Positions 42,060 through 50,463 of a stretch of DNA of 64,000 nucleotides are shown here, one piece after another. The stretch spans positions 22,348-86,347 of the forward strand of contig CAKVLG010000006.1 of assembly GCA_934756675.1 (NCBI GenBank). Reading direction: 5' to 3'. This DNA is from an uncultured Clostridia bacterium. GTDB lineage: Bacteria; Bacillota; Clostridia; Christensenellales; UBA1242. Numbering within the stretch: the first letter of the stretch is position 1; each line of letters begins with the position of its first letter. Below the pieces are notes generated by a model. It ran no database searches, was not told the origin of the DNA, and saw only the letters and a program-made list of their open reading frames with translations. The position numbers and the translations under genes were made by a program.

Positions 42060-44537
42060 ATGTTTAATTATCCAATGAGTGGAAATGTTAACGAAGCTAT
42101 GCAGTCAGCCGCTGCAATTAGCTACAGAATGGGGCAAAACCAAATAGGTACAGAACATTTGCTTTTTGGTCTTGCTAAAACAGAAAATTCGGTTGCATCA
42201 CAAATTCTTGCAATGTATGGTGCAACTGCTGATAAAATTGGCGATATATTGAAGAATTCGTCATTTGCTCCGCCTCTTTCTGGCAGAGTAAGTATGACAT
42301 ATAGCGATAAAGTTGCAATTGTTATGAGACGTGCTGCAAATATCGCTTTTGAAACAAACTCGTCATACATTGTGACAGAGCATGTGCTTTATAGTATGCT
42401 TTATGATACCGGCTCGACGGCTGTTGGTATTCTTCGTGGAAACTTGAAGATAGATATAAAGAAAATGGCACAACAAGTTTTGGCTGTTATTAATGGTGAA
42501 GATATTGATGCTGCTGACCAAGATGTGACAAATTCTTACGAAGACAGTCGCAACAAATCGACAGATAAGCAAGCAAACAAGGTCAATGAAAAGTTGCCAG
42601 AAGTTTTGCGTGATATGGGTATTGATTTAACTAACCGTGCAAGGCTTGGCAAAATGGATCCGATTATTGGTCGTGATAAAGAAACGTCAAGGCTTATTGA
42701 AATACTTTGCCGTAAGACTAAAAACAACCCAGTGTTAATTGGTGAAGCTGGTGTTGGTAAGAGTGCTGTTGTAGAAGGTTTGGCTCAAGCAATTGTTAAA
42801 GGTGATGTTCCAGAAGAATTGCAAGGCAAAACAATTTTCTCGCTCGAGATTGGTTCGCTTATGGCTGGCACAAAATACCGTGGTAGCATGGAAGAAAAAC
42901 TTAAAAAGGCCATTGAAGCAATTATTAATAGCAAGAACATTATTGTGTTTATCGATGAAATTCATATGCTTGCTCAAGCTGGTAAACAAGAAGGTGAAGT
43001 TAGCCCAAGCGATATGTTAAAACCATATCTTGCGCGTGGTGAACTCCAAACAATTGGTGCTACAACAACAGATGAATACCGCAAGTATATTGAAAAAGAC
43101 AAGGCGCTTGAACGTCGTTTCCAACCAATTATTGTTGACCAACCAAGCGAAGAAGATACTATTGCTATTCTAAAAGGCATTAGACCTTCTTATGAAAAAT
43201 TCCATAAGATAAAGATTACAGATGATGCAATTGTTGCTGCTGTTAACCTTTCTGTCCGTTATATTATGGATAGGTCACTTCCAGACAAGGCAATTGACCT
43301 TATCGATGAAGCAAGTAGCCGCGCAAAAGTAAGTGCATCATATCATCCAAGTGGGCTTAAAATGCTCGAAGATAAGCTTGCTCAAGTTCAAAATCAAAAG
43401 AAACAAGCGTTGTCAAGGCGTGATTATGACCTTGCTGCAGAGTATCAACAAGAAGAAGACCGCGTAATGCGTGATCTTGAAACAGAAAAAACAAAGATAA
43501 GCAATCGTGACGGCAACAGTGGTGAAATCACTGCCGAAGATGTTGCAAAAGTTGTTTCTATGTGGACAAAGATTCCTGTTGATAAATTGACAGAAAGTGA
43601 AAAAGAAAAGCTTATGAATCTTGAAACAATATTACATAAACGTGTTATTGGTCAAGAAGAAGCTGTGCACACCGTTGCTAAAGCTATACGCCGTGCAAGA
43701 GCAGGGCTCAAAGACCCTAAACGTCCAATTGGTTCATTTATTTTCCTTGGACCAACGGGTGTTGGTAAAACAGAACTTACAAAAGCGCTTGCAGAAGCAT
43801 TGTTTGACGATGAAAATGCCGTTATTAGACTTGATATGAGTGAATATATGGAATCGCACTCGGTTGCTAAACTCATCGGTGCACCTCCAGGATATGTTGG
43901 CTATGATGAAGCTGGTCAATTAACCGAACAAGTTCGCAGAAAACCATATAGCGTTGTATTGTTTGATGAAATTGAAAAGGCGCATCCAGATGTATTTAAT
44001 ATTTTGCTTCAAGTACTTGATGATGGAAGGCTTACAGATTCGCAAGGTAGAACAATTAGCTTTAAAAACACAATCATCATTTTAACAAGTAACGTTGGTG
44101 TTGCGGACTTGCCACAAGCTGGCAAATCTCTAGGTTTTGACACTGGCGCAACAAGCGAAAAAGTTAACGAACGAGAGTTTTTGATGAAGGCGCTTCAATC
44201 TAAGTTTAAACCAGAATTTTTAAACCGTATTGATTCGGTAATAATATTCGATAGACTTACAAAAGAAGATATTGTTAAGATTGCAAATATCATGATTGCA
44301 AACCTTAACAAAAAACTTGAAAGCAAAGGTATTTCGTTGCAATTTACAAAAGGTGCGATGGAACAAATCTTTGAAAAGGGTTACAATGCGACATATGGTG
44401 CAAGACCACTAAAAAGATTTATTGAACAAAACATCGAAGATGGTTTGGCAGAAGAAATCTTGACTGGTAAAATTGGTGATAACAATAAAGTTACTGTAAG
44501 TTTCGAAAATGGAAAGTTTGAGTTTAATGCTAAATAA
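42060..44537 (+). CDS. clpC: AAA+ unfoldase ClpC
   Basis: Hexameric ATPase of 825 residues that feeds substrates, including arginine-phosphorylated ones, to ClpP. Two Clp-N repeats occupy residues 1-145. AAA-1 has GEAGVGKSAVVEGLA (about 228) and VFIDEIHML. A UVR/M-domain coiled coil lies at about 440-475, AAA-2 has GPTGVGKTELTKALAE (about 563), and a LGF tripeptide in GKSLGFDTG (about 694) is the ClpP-docking loop. The ribosome site is TAGGAGG. It is controlled with ctsR from the operator at 40169. clpP is not in the window. Confidence 0.97.
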   Translation: MFNYPMSGNVNEAMQSAAAISYRMGQNQIGTEHLLFGLAKTENSVASQILAMYGATADKIGDILKNSSFAPPLSGRVSMTYSDKVAIVMRRAANIAFETNSSYIVTEHVLYSMLYDTGSTAVGILRGNLKIDIKKMAQQVLAVINGEDIDAADQDVTNSYEDSRNKSTDKQANKVNEKLPEVLRDMGIDLTNRARLGKMDPIIGRDKETSRLIEILCRKTKNNPVLIGEAGVGKSAVVEGLAQAIVKGDVPEELQGKTIFSLEIGSLMAGTKYRGSMEEKLKKAIEAIINSKNIIVFIDEIHMLAQAGKQEGEVSPSDMLKPYLARGELQTIGATTTDEYRKYIEKDKALERRFQPIIVDQPSEEDTIAILKGIRPSYEKFHKIKITDDAIVAAVNLSVRYIMDRSLPDKAIDLIDEASSRAKVSASYHPSGLKMLEDKLAQVQNQKKQALSRRDYDLAAEYQQEEDRVMRDLETEKTKISNRDGNSGEITAEDVAKVVSMWTKIPVDKLTESEKEKLMNLETILHKRVIGQEEAVHTVAKAIRRARAGLKDPKRPIGSFIFLGPTGVGKTELTKALAEALFDDENAVIRLDMSEYMESHSVAKLIGAPPGYVGYDEAGQLTEQVRRKPYSVVLFDEIEKAHPDVFNILLQVLDDGRLTDSQGRTISFKNTIIILTSNVGVADLPQAGKSLGFDTGATSEKVNEREFLMKALQSKFKPEFLNRIDSVIIFDRLTKEDIVKIANIMIANLNKKLESKGISLQFTKGAMEQIFEKGYNATYGARPLKRFIEQNIEDGLAEEILTGKIGDNNKVTVSFENGKFEFNAK

Positions 44538-44538
44538 C

Positions 44539-44568
44539 TTGCTAGCACTGTACTCAAAATGATATAAT
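44539..44568 (+). promoter_or_regulatory. Promoter of hpf
   Basis: TTGCTA (44539-44544), 18 bp spacer, TATAAT (44563-44568). TAGGAGG follows. It begins 2 bp after the clpC stop, so hpf can be expressed apart from the CtsR operon. Confidence 0.6.
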
Positions 44569-44587
44569 AAATGTAGGAGGAAGGCTT

Positions 44588-45112
44588 ATGAAAATTGAAA
44601 TCTTAGAAAGAGATTATAAAGCAAAAGACAGATTAAAAGACTTAATAGAGAAGAAACTTGGTAGGTTTGATAAATATCTTGGGGACGAAGCTCAAGCAAA
44701 AGTTGTTTTATCTAGCAGAAAAGATAGATACAAAATGGAAATTTCAATCAAATCTCGTGGTTTGTTTGTAAGAAGTGAAGTTGAAACTGACAACATGTAC
44801 GCTAACCTTGATTTGTGTTTAGCAAAAATGGAACGTCAGATTGTTAAATATTCAGACAAAATTATTGATAGAAAAAGAAATTTTGATATTCGTGATCTTG
44901 AATTTTTCGACATGCTTCCAGAGTTTAAACAAGCAAAGATTACAAAACATAAACTTTATGATTTGGAACCTATGACAGAAAAAGAAGCTATCGAACAACT
45001 TGATTTGCTTGGTAATACATTCTATGTATTCATCAATGTAAAGACACAAAAGGTTGCTGTTTGCTACAAGCGTGACGATGGCGACTATGGTGTTATCGAT
45101 ACAAACTACTAA
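44588..45112 (+). CDS. hpf: Long ribosome hibernation promoting factor
   Basis: Binds ribosomes in stationary phase and makes 100S dimers. The 174 residues consist of an N-terminal S30AE domain (about 1-95: SSRKDRYKMEISI, NMYANLDLCLAKMERQI) and the C-terminal dimerisation domain of the long form (PMTEKEAIEQLDLLGNTFYVFIN, AVCYKRDDGDYGVID). The ribosome site is TAGGAGG. It lies directly after clpC with its own promoter, and a terminator follows at 45122. Other Firmicutes also place it close to stress genes. Confidence 0.95.
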   Translation: MKIEILERDYKAKDRLKDLIEKKLGRFDKYLGDEAQAKVVLSSRKDRYKMEISIKSRGLFVRSEVETDNMYANLDLCLAKMERQIVKYSDKIIDRKRNFDIRDLEFFDMLPEFKQAKITKHKLYDLEPMTEKEAIEQLDLLGNTFYVFINVKTQKVAVCYKRDDGDYGVIDTNY

Positions 45113-45121
45113 TAAAAAATT

Positions 45122-45148
45122 AACCAAGGCATTTGCCTTGGTTTTTTG
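45122..45148 (+). terminator. Terminator of hpf
   Basis: Stem AACCAAGGC / GCCTTGGTT, loop ATTT, T run. It also faces the end of the convergent gene at 45159. Confidence 0.9.
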
Positions 45149-45158
45149 TTGCCTAATT

Positions 45159-45653
45159 TTATTTCTTATATAGTTTTATTAATTCTTTTGCATAAGCGTT
45201 GTTAGGCGATTCGGAATTAATTGTTGGAGCATTGTCGTTATCGTTATAGATAGGTGAAAGATATATTACAACACCAACTCTTGTTGCGTTTGACGGAATT
45301 GATGTGTAAAAATTAATACAATCGGCATAACCGGGCTTATAGACAAGTAAGGTAACTTCGCCCCAGTCACGTTTTAAGCTTAGGTCAAAATTTGTGTTGG
45401 TGATTAACGGTACATGAATAAGATTTGTGAGCCCGCGCTTGTTGGTTGAATAATATTTGTGGTCTTCGATAATGCACACTGTTGCGTTGTCGATTGGTTT
45501 GTTTGAGTTTGCTTCGAGAACGGTGACTACAAGCTTGCCAGTTTTTTCTAAGTTGCCAGTTGAGGTAAATCTGGCAGGTTTTAATAAAAATAAAAAACTG
45601 ATGTTTAAAACAAAAAGAAATACAATTGTGCCAATTTTAAAAATTCGTTTCAT
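45159..45653 (-). CDS. Membrane-anchored protein with transthyretin-like (CarboxypepD_reg) domain
   Basis: A 164-residue exported protein. An N-terminal hydrophobic helix (residues 5-25) probably anchors it, without lipobox or clear cleavage site. A transthyretin/carboxypeptidase-regulatory-like beta domain follows (GKLVVTVLEANSNKPIDNATVCI, then GLTNLIHVP and VTLLVYKPGYADC, about residues 38-130). The tail is polar. Function unknown. The ATG at 45653 has no Shine-Dalgarno site; TATAAT at 45659-45664 ends 5 nt upstream. It is divergent from the ABC-like gene across only 59 bp. Confidence 0.7.
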   Translation of the reverse strand: MKRIFKIGTIVFLFVLNISFLFLLKPARFTSTGNLEKTGKLVVTVLEANSNKPIDNATVCIIEDHKYYSTNKRGLTNLIHVPLITNTNFDLSLKRDWGEVTLLVYKPGYADCINFYTSIPSNATRVGVVIYLSPIYNDNDNAPTINSESPNNAYAKELIKLYKK

Positions 45654-45712
45654 AATTAATTATATTTGTTTTTATGCTTTATTATGAAAGAGATAAGTGT
45701 TATAATGGTGCT
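45654..45712. promoter_or_regulatory. 59-bp divergent promoter region, both sides leaderless
   Basis: Plus strand: extended -10 TGTTATAATGG, TATAAT at 45701-45706, 6 nt before the ATG at 45713. Minus strand: TATAAT at 45659-45664, 5 nt before the ATG at 45653, with a weak -35 TTCATA (45683-45688, minus strand). Each -35 region falls in the shared centre, so the two polymerases likely compete. Confidence 0.55.
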
Positions 45713-46663
45713 ATGAAAATAGAAGTAAAACATTTATCTTTTGGTTATGCAAAGCACCCTTTGCTACTTGTTGATGGTAGTTTTTGTTTAAAGTCAAAAA
45801 CAACAACACTTTTACTTGGATGCAAGGATTGTGGAAAGTCGACAATGCTAAAAATTTTAACTGGGCCAAACAAAAATTATGTTGGTGAAATTTTGTATGA
45901 TGGAAAAAGTTTAAAGGAATTAACTAGCAAAAATATTCAATCAAGTTTAATATTAAATCCGCCAGTTTTTGTGACAAATAAACGCGTTATAGATGAATTA
46001 TGTGCGCCAGATTTTTTGAAAATTAATAGTGATAATTTGTTGTCTAAGAAAGAAAAGAAAAATCAAAAAACTGCAAAATTTAATGAAATATTATTGAAAA
46101 GTGCCAATATTTTGCCAAATATTGATAAAAATTGCAAAATAAAGAAATTATCAAGTGTTGAAAAGTTTGATGTTTGCATTGCAAGAAGTTTGCTTAAAAA
46201 CCCACAAAATGTTTTTGTGGAACTAGCTCCAGAGTTTGAAATTACAGACGGTTTAAAAAGTTTGATAAGTGGAAGAACGGCACTAATTGCAGTTAGCAAA
46301 GTTCCAGATATTAAGGTTGATAAAGTGCTATTTTTAAGCATGGGAAAGTTAATAGAATATAATTCTATTGCTGATATGGAAAAGAACATGATAAACATTC
46401 AAGCGGCAAGGGTGCTTGGAAAAAGCGAGCAAGTGCTTGAAGTTTGCAAAAATGAAAACGGTTACTTTGCGGTTGTTGATGATGAGCGATTTAAGTTTGA
46501 CAGTTTTTATAACAACTACTTTGCTAGTGACGAGTTGTTTGACGGCGAAGCAAATAAATATATTATAACTTATGTTGGTAATGAAGATGCTTCGCTTGTT
46601 GATTTAATTGCTAGTAAAAAGGTTAATATATTTAACGAGTTAACTGGAGAAAAAATTTATTAG
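45713..46663 (+). CDS. Degenerate ABC-type ATPase with C-terminal extension
   Basis: A 316-residue protein with the start of an ABC ATPase (MKIEVKHLSFGYAKHPLLLV) and an intact Walker A (LGCKDCGKSTMLKIL, about residues 36-50). The later motifs are altered. The LSGGQ signature reads LSSVEKF, the Walker B acidic pair reads VFVELAPEFE, and the switch-His position reads AVSK. About 110 extra residues follow (from EQVLEVCKNENGYFAVVDD). ATP binding may remain, but normal hydrolysis is doubtful. There is no permease gene beside it. The ATG at 45713 has no ribosome site and sits 6 nt after a TATAAT. Confidence 0.7.
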   Translation: MKIEVKHLSFGYAKHPLLLVDGSFCLKSKTTTLLLGCKDCGKSTMLKILTGPNKNYVGEILYDGKSLKELTSKNIQSSLILNPPVFVTNKRVIDELCAPDFLKINSDNLLSKKEKKNQKTAKFNEILLKSANILPNIDKNCKIKKLSSVEKFDVCIARSLLKNPQNVFVELAPEFEITDGLKSLISGRTALIAVSKVPDIKVDKVLFLSMGKLIEYNSIADMEKNMINIQAARVLGKSEQVLEVCKNENGYFAVVDDERFKFDSFYNNYFASDELFDGEANKYIITYVGNEDASLVDLIASKKVNIFNELTGEKIY

Positions 46664-46673
46664 TTAAAATCTA

Positions 46674-46702
46674 TTGTATTTTTTGTACAAATTTGATAAA
46701 AT
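46674..46702 (+). promoter_or_regulatory. Promoter of the HTH-nth pair
   Basis: TTGTAT (46674-46679), 17 bp spacer, TAAAAT (46697-46702). GAAGAGG follows before the ATG at 46727. Confidence 0.6.
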
Positions 46703-46726
46703 ACAAGGCAGTAGAAGAGGTATGGT

Positions 46727-47062
46727 ATGCAAAAGACTGAAGATACAAAATTTAATAAATTAATAAAGGGTATACTTGCTGGGCTTACTGGCGACCAAAA
46801 AATGGATTTACTCAATAAAAATATGAGTAAACAATTTGTTGCTGTGCTTGAAGATAAAGAGCTTATTAACAGCATGGATGCTTTTTTTACGAACAATTTG
46901 AATGTGTCAGAAACTAGCCGCAATGCTTTTATGCATAGAAATACACTTCTTTATAGAATTGACAAGATTAGTAAAATGACAGGCTTTAATGTCCGCAATT
47001 TCGAAGATGCAGTTGTGTTTAAAATGCTTGAACTTATATATAGGGATGTTTACAAAAAATAA
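46727..47062 (+). CDS. PucR/CdaR-type C-terminal HTH protein
   Basis: A 111-residue small regulator. Residues 50-108 match the PucR C-terminal helix-turn-helix: MDAFFTNNLNVSETSRNAFMHRNTLLYRIDKISKMTG. PucR regulators usually carry a large sensor domain ahead of this HTH; only about 48 residues are present here, so it is a stand-alone DNA-binding unit, common in Clostridia upstream of cell-cycle or repair genes. The ATG at 46727 lies 7 nt after AGAGG; another ATG at 46722 is out of frame and too close. It shares its last base with the nth start. Confidence 0.8.
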   Translation: MQKTEDTKFNKLIKGILAGLTGDQKMDLLNKNMSKQFVAVLEDKELINSMDAFFTNNLNVSETSRNAFMHRNTLLYRIDKISKMTGFNVRNFEDAVVFKMLELIYRDVYKK

Positions 47063-47682
47063 TGATTAGCACAGATGAATTGTTAGTTGGACTGGAAGAG
47101 TTGTTTCCAAACCCAATGTGTGAACTTGAATTCGACAGCGAATTTGAATTGCTTGTTGCTGTGATTTTATCTGCCCAGTGCACAGACAGGCGAGTTAATC
47201 AAGTGACAAAGGAACTTTTTAAAAAGTATAACACGCCAAAAGATTTTGCTAGTTTAAAACAAGAAGAATTAGAAAAACTTATATATAGTTGTGGTTTTTA
47301 TCACAACAAAGCTAAGAACATTATTGCTGCAAGTAAGGCGATTGTTGAGTTATATGACGGCAAAGTGCCAGACACTTTTGATGAAATAATCAAGCTACCT
47401 GGTGTTGGCGAAAAGACGGCGAAAGTTGTTTTGGCTGTTGCTTTTAACAGACCAGGTGTTGCTGTTGATACTCACGTTGGTAGAATTGCTAGAAGGTTGG
47501 GGTTAACAAAAGAAACAGATCCATCAAAAGTTAGCCATGATTTGGAAAGCATGTTTGACAAGAAAGATTGGAACAGGTTGCATTATATGATGGTGCTTTT
47601 TGGTAGGTATTATTGCAAGTCGCTTAGTCCAAAATGTGATGGTTGTAAATTTGCAAAAAACTGCAATTTTAATAAAAAATAG
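47062..47682 (+). CDS. nth: Endonuclease III
   Basis: Base-excision repair glycosylase/AP lyase for oxidised pyrimidines, 206 residues. HhH motif LPGVGEKTAKVVL has the catalytic Lys (about residue 117), and VAVDTHVGRIARRLG has the catalytic Asp (about 137). The C-terminal [4Fe-4S] cluster loop C-x6-C-x2-C-x5-C (CKSLSPKCDGCKFAKNC) is complete. The start overlaps the HTH gene by 1 bp with no strong ribosome site of its own, so translation is probably coupled. obgE starts 20 bp later. Confidence 0.97.
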   Translation: MISTDELLVGLEELFPNPMCELEFDSEFELLVAVILSAQCTDRRVNQVTKELFKKYNTPKDFASLKQEELEKLIYSCGFYHNKAKNIIAASKAIVELYDGKVPDTFDEIIKLPGVGEKTAKVVLAVAFNRPGVAVDTHVGRIARRLGLTKETDPSKVSHDLESMFDKKDWNRLHYMMVLFGRYYCKSLSPKCDGCKFAKNCNFNKK

Positions 47683-47702
47683 ATAAAAAATGGGGTAAAA
47701 AT

Positions 47703-48974
47703 ATGTATTTAGACCGTGTAAAGATAAATATTAAAGCTGGTAATGGGGGTAATGGTAAGACCTCTTTTCATACTGAAAAATTTGTACGTGATGGTGGGCC
47801 AGATGGTGGCGACGGTGGTAAAGGTGGTAACATTGTTTTTGTCGCAACGCGTGACCTTGACAGTTTGGTAGAGTTTAGGTTTACAAAAAAATTCCGTGCA
47901 GAAAATGGTGAAAATGGTGGCTCTAAAAATTGCACTGGTAAAAGCGGCAAAGATTTGATTATTAAAGTTCCATGCGGAACAGTTATTCGTGATACCGAAA
48001 CAGATAACATTATTGCAGACATGTTTTATGAAGGTGACAAAAAAATTGTTTTGTTTGGCGGTGAAGGTGGAAAGGGTAATGCTAGGTTTAAATCAAGTCG
48101 TCGTCAAGCTCCTGCATTTTCACAAACAGGGCAACTGACAGAAGAAAAAATGGTAACTCTTGAACTTAAAACTATCGCCGATGTTGGCTTGGTTGGTTTC
48201 CCAAATGTTGGTAAAAGTACAATACTTTCGATGCTCACAAATGCCAGACCCAAAATTGCAAACTATCACTTTACAACTCTTGCGCCTAACATTGGGGTGG
48301 CAAGCTATAAGGGTAACAACTTTGTAATTGCCGATATTCCAGGGCTCATTGAAGGTGCTAGCGAAGGTGCTGGACTTGGGCATTACTTTTTACGACATGT
48401 TGAAAGAACAAGACTTTTGTTGCATGTTGTTGATATTTCTGGTAGTGAAGACCGTGACCCATACAATGATTATCGCATTATTAACAAGGAACTTAAAAAA
48501 CACGGCAAAAGTGTTAGTGGGCTTCCACAAATTGTGGTTCTAAATAAGATTGATCTTGACGTGAATGGCAATGCGAAAAAGTTTAAGGCAAAATTAAACA
48601 AGCTTAAAAATCCTCCAGAAGTGATAGAGATTTCGGCTGTGTCTAACACCAATCTTGATGAACTTTTGAGAGTGACTTACGAAAAGCTTAAAACTCTTCC
48701 ACCAAGAAAGCCTCTTGAGTTTGAAGAATTTGAATATAAAAGACCAGATCCAAACAAGTATGAAATTACGCGTGCGGACGATGGTGCGTTTGTGCTTAGT
48801 GGCGGGTTTATTGACGAGCTTGTTCGTAACATTGTTTTGTCTGACCCAACAAGCTTTGCTCACTTCCAAAAAGTGATTAAAGAAAAGGGTATTATAAAAG
48901 CATTAAAAGCTCGCGGAATGAAAGAAGGCAGCACAATTAGAATTAAAGATACCGATTTCGAATATACTGAATAA
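47703..48974 (+). CDS. obgE: Obg-family GTPase (ObgE/CgtA)
   Basis: Essential GTPase for 50S assembly and stress control, 423 residues. The Gly-rich Obg domain fills residues 1-158 (KAGNGGNGKTSFHTEKFVRD, GGKGNARFKSSRRQAP). The G domain starts with GFPNVGKSTIL (about 164) and has DIPGLIEGA and NKID. The OCT domain ends the protein (ITRADDGAFVLSG...). The ribosome site is GGGGT. A terminator follows, so the transcript covers the HTH gene, nth and obgE. Confidence 0.97.
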   Translation: MYLDRVKINIKAGNGGNGKTSFHTEKFVRDGGPDGGDGGKGGNIVFVATRDLDSLVEFRFTKKFRAENGENGGSKNCTGKSGKDLIIKVPCGTVIRDTETDNIIADMFYEGDKKIVLFGGEGGKGNARFKSSRRQAPAFSQTGQLTEEKMVTLELKTIADVGLVGFPNVGKSTILSMLTNARPKIANYHFTTLAPNIGVASYKGNNFVIADIPGLIEGASEGAGLGHYFLRHVERTRLLLHVVDISGSEDRDPYNDYRIINKELKKHGKSVSGLPQIVVLNKIDLDVNGNAKKFKAKLNKLKNPPEVIEISAVSNTNLDELLRVTYEKLKTLPPRKPLEFEEFEYKRPDPNKYEITRADDGAFVLSGGFIDELVRNIVLSDPTSFAHFQKVIKEKGIIKALKARGMKEGSTIRIKDTDFEYTE

Positions 48975-48982
48975 CAAGTTTT

Positions 48983-49008
48983 ACCACCAAATTATCTGGT
49001 GGTTTTTT
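48983..49008 (+). terminator. Terminator of obgE
   Basis: Stem ACCACCA / TGGTGGT, loop AATTATC, T6. Confidence 0.85.
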
Positions 49009-49039
49009 ATTGTTTAACAATAAAAGTGCGAGCATAACC

Positions 49040-49069
49040 TTGACTAAATGGGCAAAGTTGTTTTATATT
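49040..49069 (+). promoter_or_regulatory. Promoter of yhbY-pheS-pheT
   Basis: TTGACT (49040-49045), 18 bp spacer, TATATT (49064-49069). AAAGGAG precedes the ATG at 49099. The leader is about 20 nt, so there is no T-box. Confidence 0.65.
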
Positions 49070-49098
49070 AAGTATAAGCGTAAAGCAAAGGAGAAAAA

Positions 49099-49452
49099 AT
49101 GATTACATCTAAACAAAGGGCAGAACTTAGGGCTGCAGCAAATGCTTTGGAAGTATCTGTGCAAATCGGTAACGGTGGCTTAACTGAAAATGTTATAAAA
49201 CAAGTGCAGATGAATCTTGCGAGCAAAGAACTTGTTAAAATCGATTGTCTAAAAAATAGTGATGTTGAACCAAAGGCAGTTGCAGAAGCTTTTGCAACTG
49301 CATTGAAGGCAGATGTTGTTAGTGTTATTGGTAGAAAAGTTGTTATCTACAAATATTCTAGCAATGCAAAACATCATTTATTAATGAGTGAAGAAAGCAA
49401 GAAAAAGGCGGAACAAAAGAATGAAAGACAAAATAGAAAAAATAGGAATTAG
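49099..49452 (+). CDS. YhbY/CRS1-type RNA-binding protein
   Basis: A 117-residue ribosome-assembly factor of the CRM/YhbY family. It starts ITSKQRAELRAAANALE, with the GNGGLTENVI loop that corresponds to the RNA-binding GxxG and the VVSVIGRKVVIYKYS strand. A Lys/Arg/Glu-rich tail of about 25 residues extends beyond the usual 96 and overlaps the start of pheS by 32 bp. It follows obgE, another 50S factor, a common neighbourhood. Confidence 0.9.
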   Translation: MITSKQRAELRAAANALEVSVQIGNGGLTENVIKQVQMNLASKELVKIDCLKNSDVEPKAVAEAFATALKADVVSVIGRKVVIYKYSSNAKHHLLMSEESKKKAEQKNERQNRKNRN

Positions 49453-50452
49453 TTTTGATGAAGATATTTCTTCGGTTGATTCAAGTAGTAAACTCGAAGA
49501 GTTGCGTTTGAAATATCTTGGTAAAAAAGGTTTAATTAGCGATGCAATGGCGGATTTCAGGCTTATCCCAAACGAAATAAAAAAGGAAATGGGTAGTCTT
49601 ATAAATAACCTTAAAAACAAGATCGAAGAAACAATTAATGCGGTTAAAGAAAAGATTACAAAAAAAGAAATCATGGCAAAACTCGAACAAGAAGAGCCAT
49701 ATGATTTTTCAGTGCCAGCAGATATAAAAGTGGGTTCGCTTCATCCAAGAACAATTCTTCAAAAGCAAATTGAAGATATTTTTGTATCTATGGGGTTTGT
49801 TATTGAAGATGGTCCAGAAGTTGAAACAGAATATAATAACTTTGATGCGGTTAACGTTCCTGCAAGCCACCCAGCACGTGACATTCAAGATACATTCTGG
49901 CTTGAAAATGGTGAAGTCTTAAAAACTCAAACTTCAGCTTCTCAAAACAGAATCTTGAAAAAATATGGCCCAAAATGCAAGGTGATTTTCCCAGGTCGTT
50001 GTTTTAGAAACGAAGCACTTGATAACTGTCACGAAAACACTTTCTTTCAAATTGAAGGTGTTGTTGTTGATGAAAATGTTAGCGTTGCAAACCTTATTTA
50101 CTTTATGAAACAAATGCTTAAAGGTGTGTTTAAAAAAGACATCAATGTTCGTTTGCGTCCAGGCTATTTCCCATTCACAGAACCATCATTTGAGCTTGAT
50201 GCGAGCTGTCCTTTCTGTGGCGGTAAAGGTTGCTCAACTTGTGGTGGTAGTGGTTGGATTGAACTTTGCCCATGTGGAATGATTCACCCTAATGTTTTGA
50301 GAATGGGTGGTATTGACCCAGACAAATATAATGGTTTCGCGTTTGGTCTTGGCTTTGATAGACTTGTTATGATAAGAACAGGGCTAAAGGATATAAGAGC
50401 ACTTACCAGTGGTAATGTTCAAATATTAAAACAATTCGGGACTAAGATGTAG
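49421..50452 (+). CDS. pheS: Phenylalanyl-tRNA synthetase alpha subunit
   Basis: Catalytic subunit of the alpha2-beta2 PheRS, 343 residues. The N-terminal coiled coil (residues 1-85) binds tRNA. The class II core has DGPEVETEYNNFDAVNVPASHPARD (motif 2 region split here as DGPEVETE... ASHPARD), FRNEALDNCHENTFFQIEG and motif 3 FGLGFDRLVMI. The cysteine pairs CPFCGGKGCSTCGGSGWIE are normal for the bacterial alpha subunit. The ATG at 49421 is chosen because it begins the coiled coil and follows AAGGCGG; the longer frame from 49388 adds a basic leader read through yhbY. pheT follows after 11 bp. Confidence 0.95.
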   Translation: MKDKIEKIGISFDEDISSVDSSSKLEELRLKYLGKKGLISDAMADFRLIPNEIKKEMGSLINNLKNKIEETINAVKEKITKKEIMAKLEQEEPYDFSVPADIKVGSLHPRTILQKQIEDIFVSMGFVIEDGPEVETEYNNFDAVNVPASHPARDIQDTFWLENGEVLKTQTSASQNRILKKYGPKCKVIFPGRCFRNEALDNCHENTFFQIEGVVVDENVSVANLIYFMKQMLKGVFKKDINVRLRPGYFPFTEPSFELDASCPFCGGKGCSTCGGSGWIELCPCGMIHPNVLRMGGIDPDKYNGFAFGLGFDRLVMIRTGLKDIRALTSGNVQILKQFGTKM

Positions 50453-50463
50453 GGGGCAAGCGT

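Noticed and set aside
49009..49098. T-box riboswitch ahead of the pheS operon
   Set aside because: The predicted leader from the promoter at 49040-49069 is about 20 nt, with no room for a T-box.
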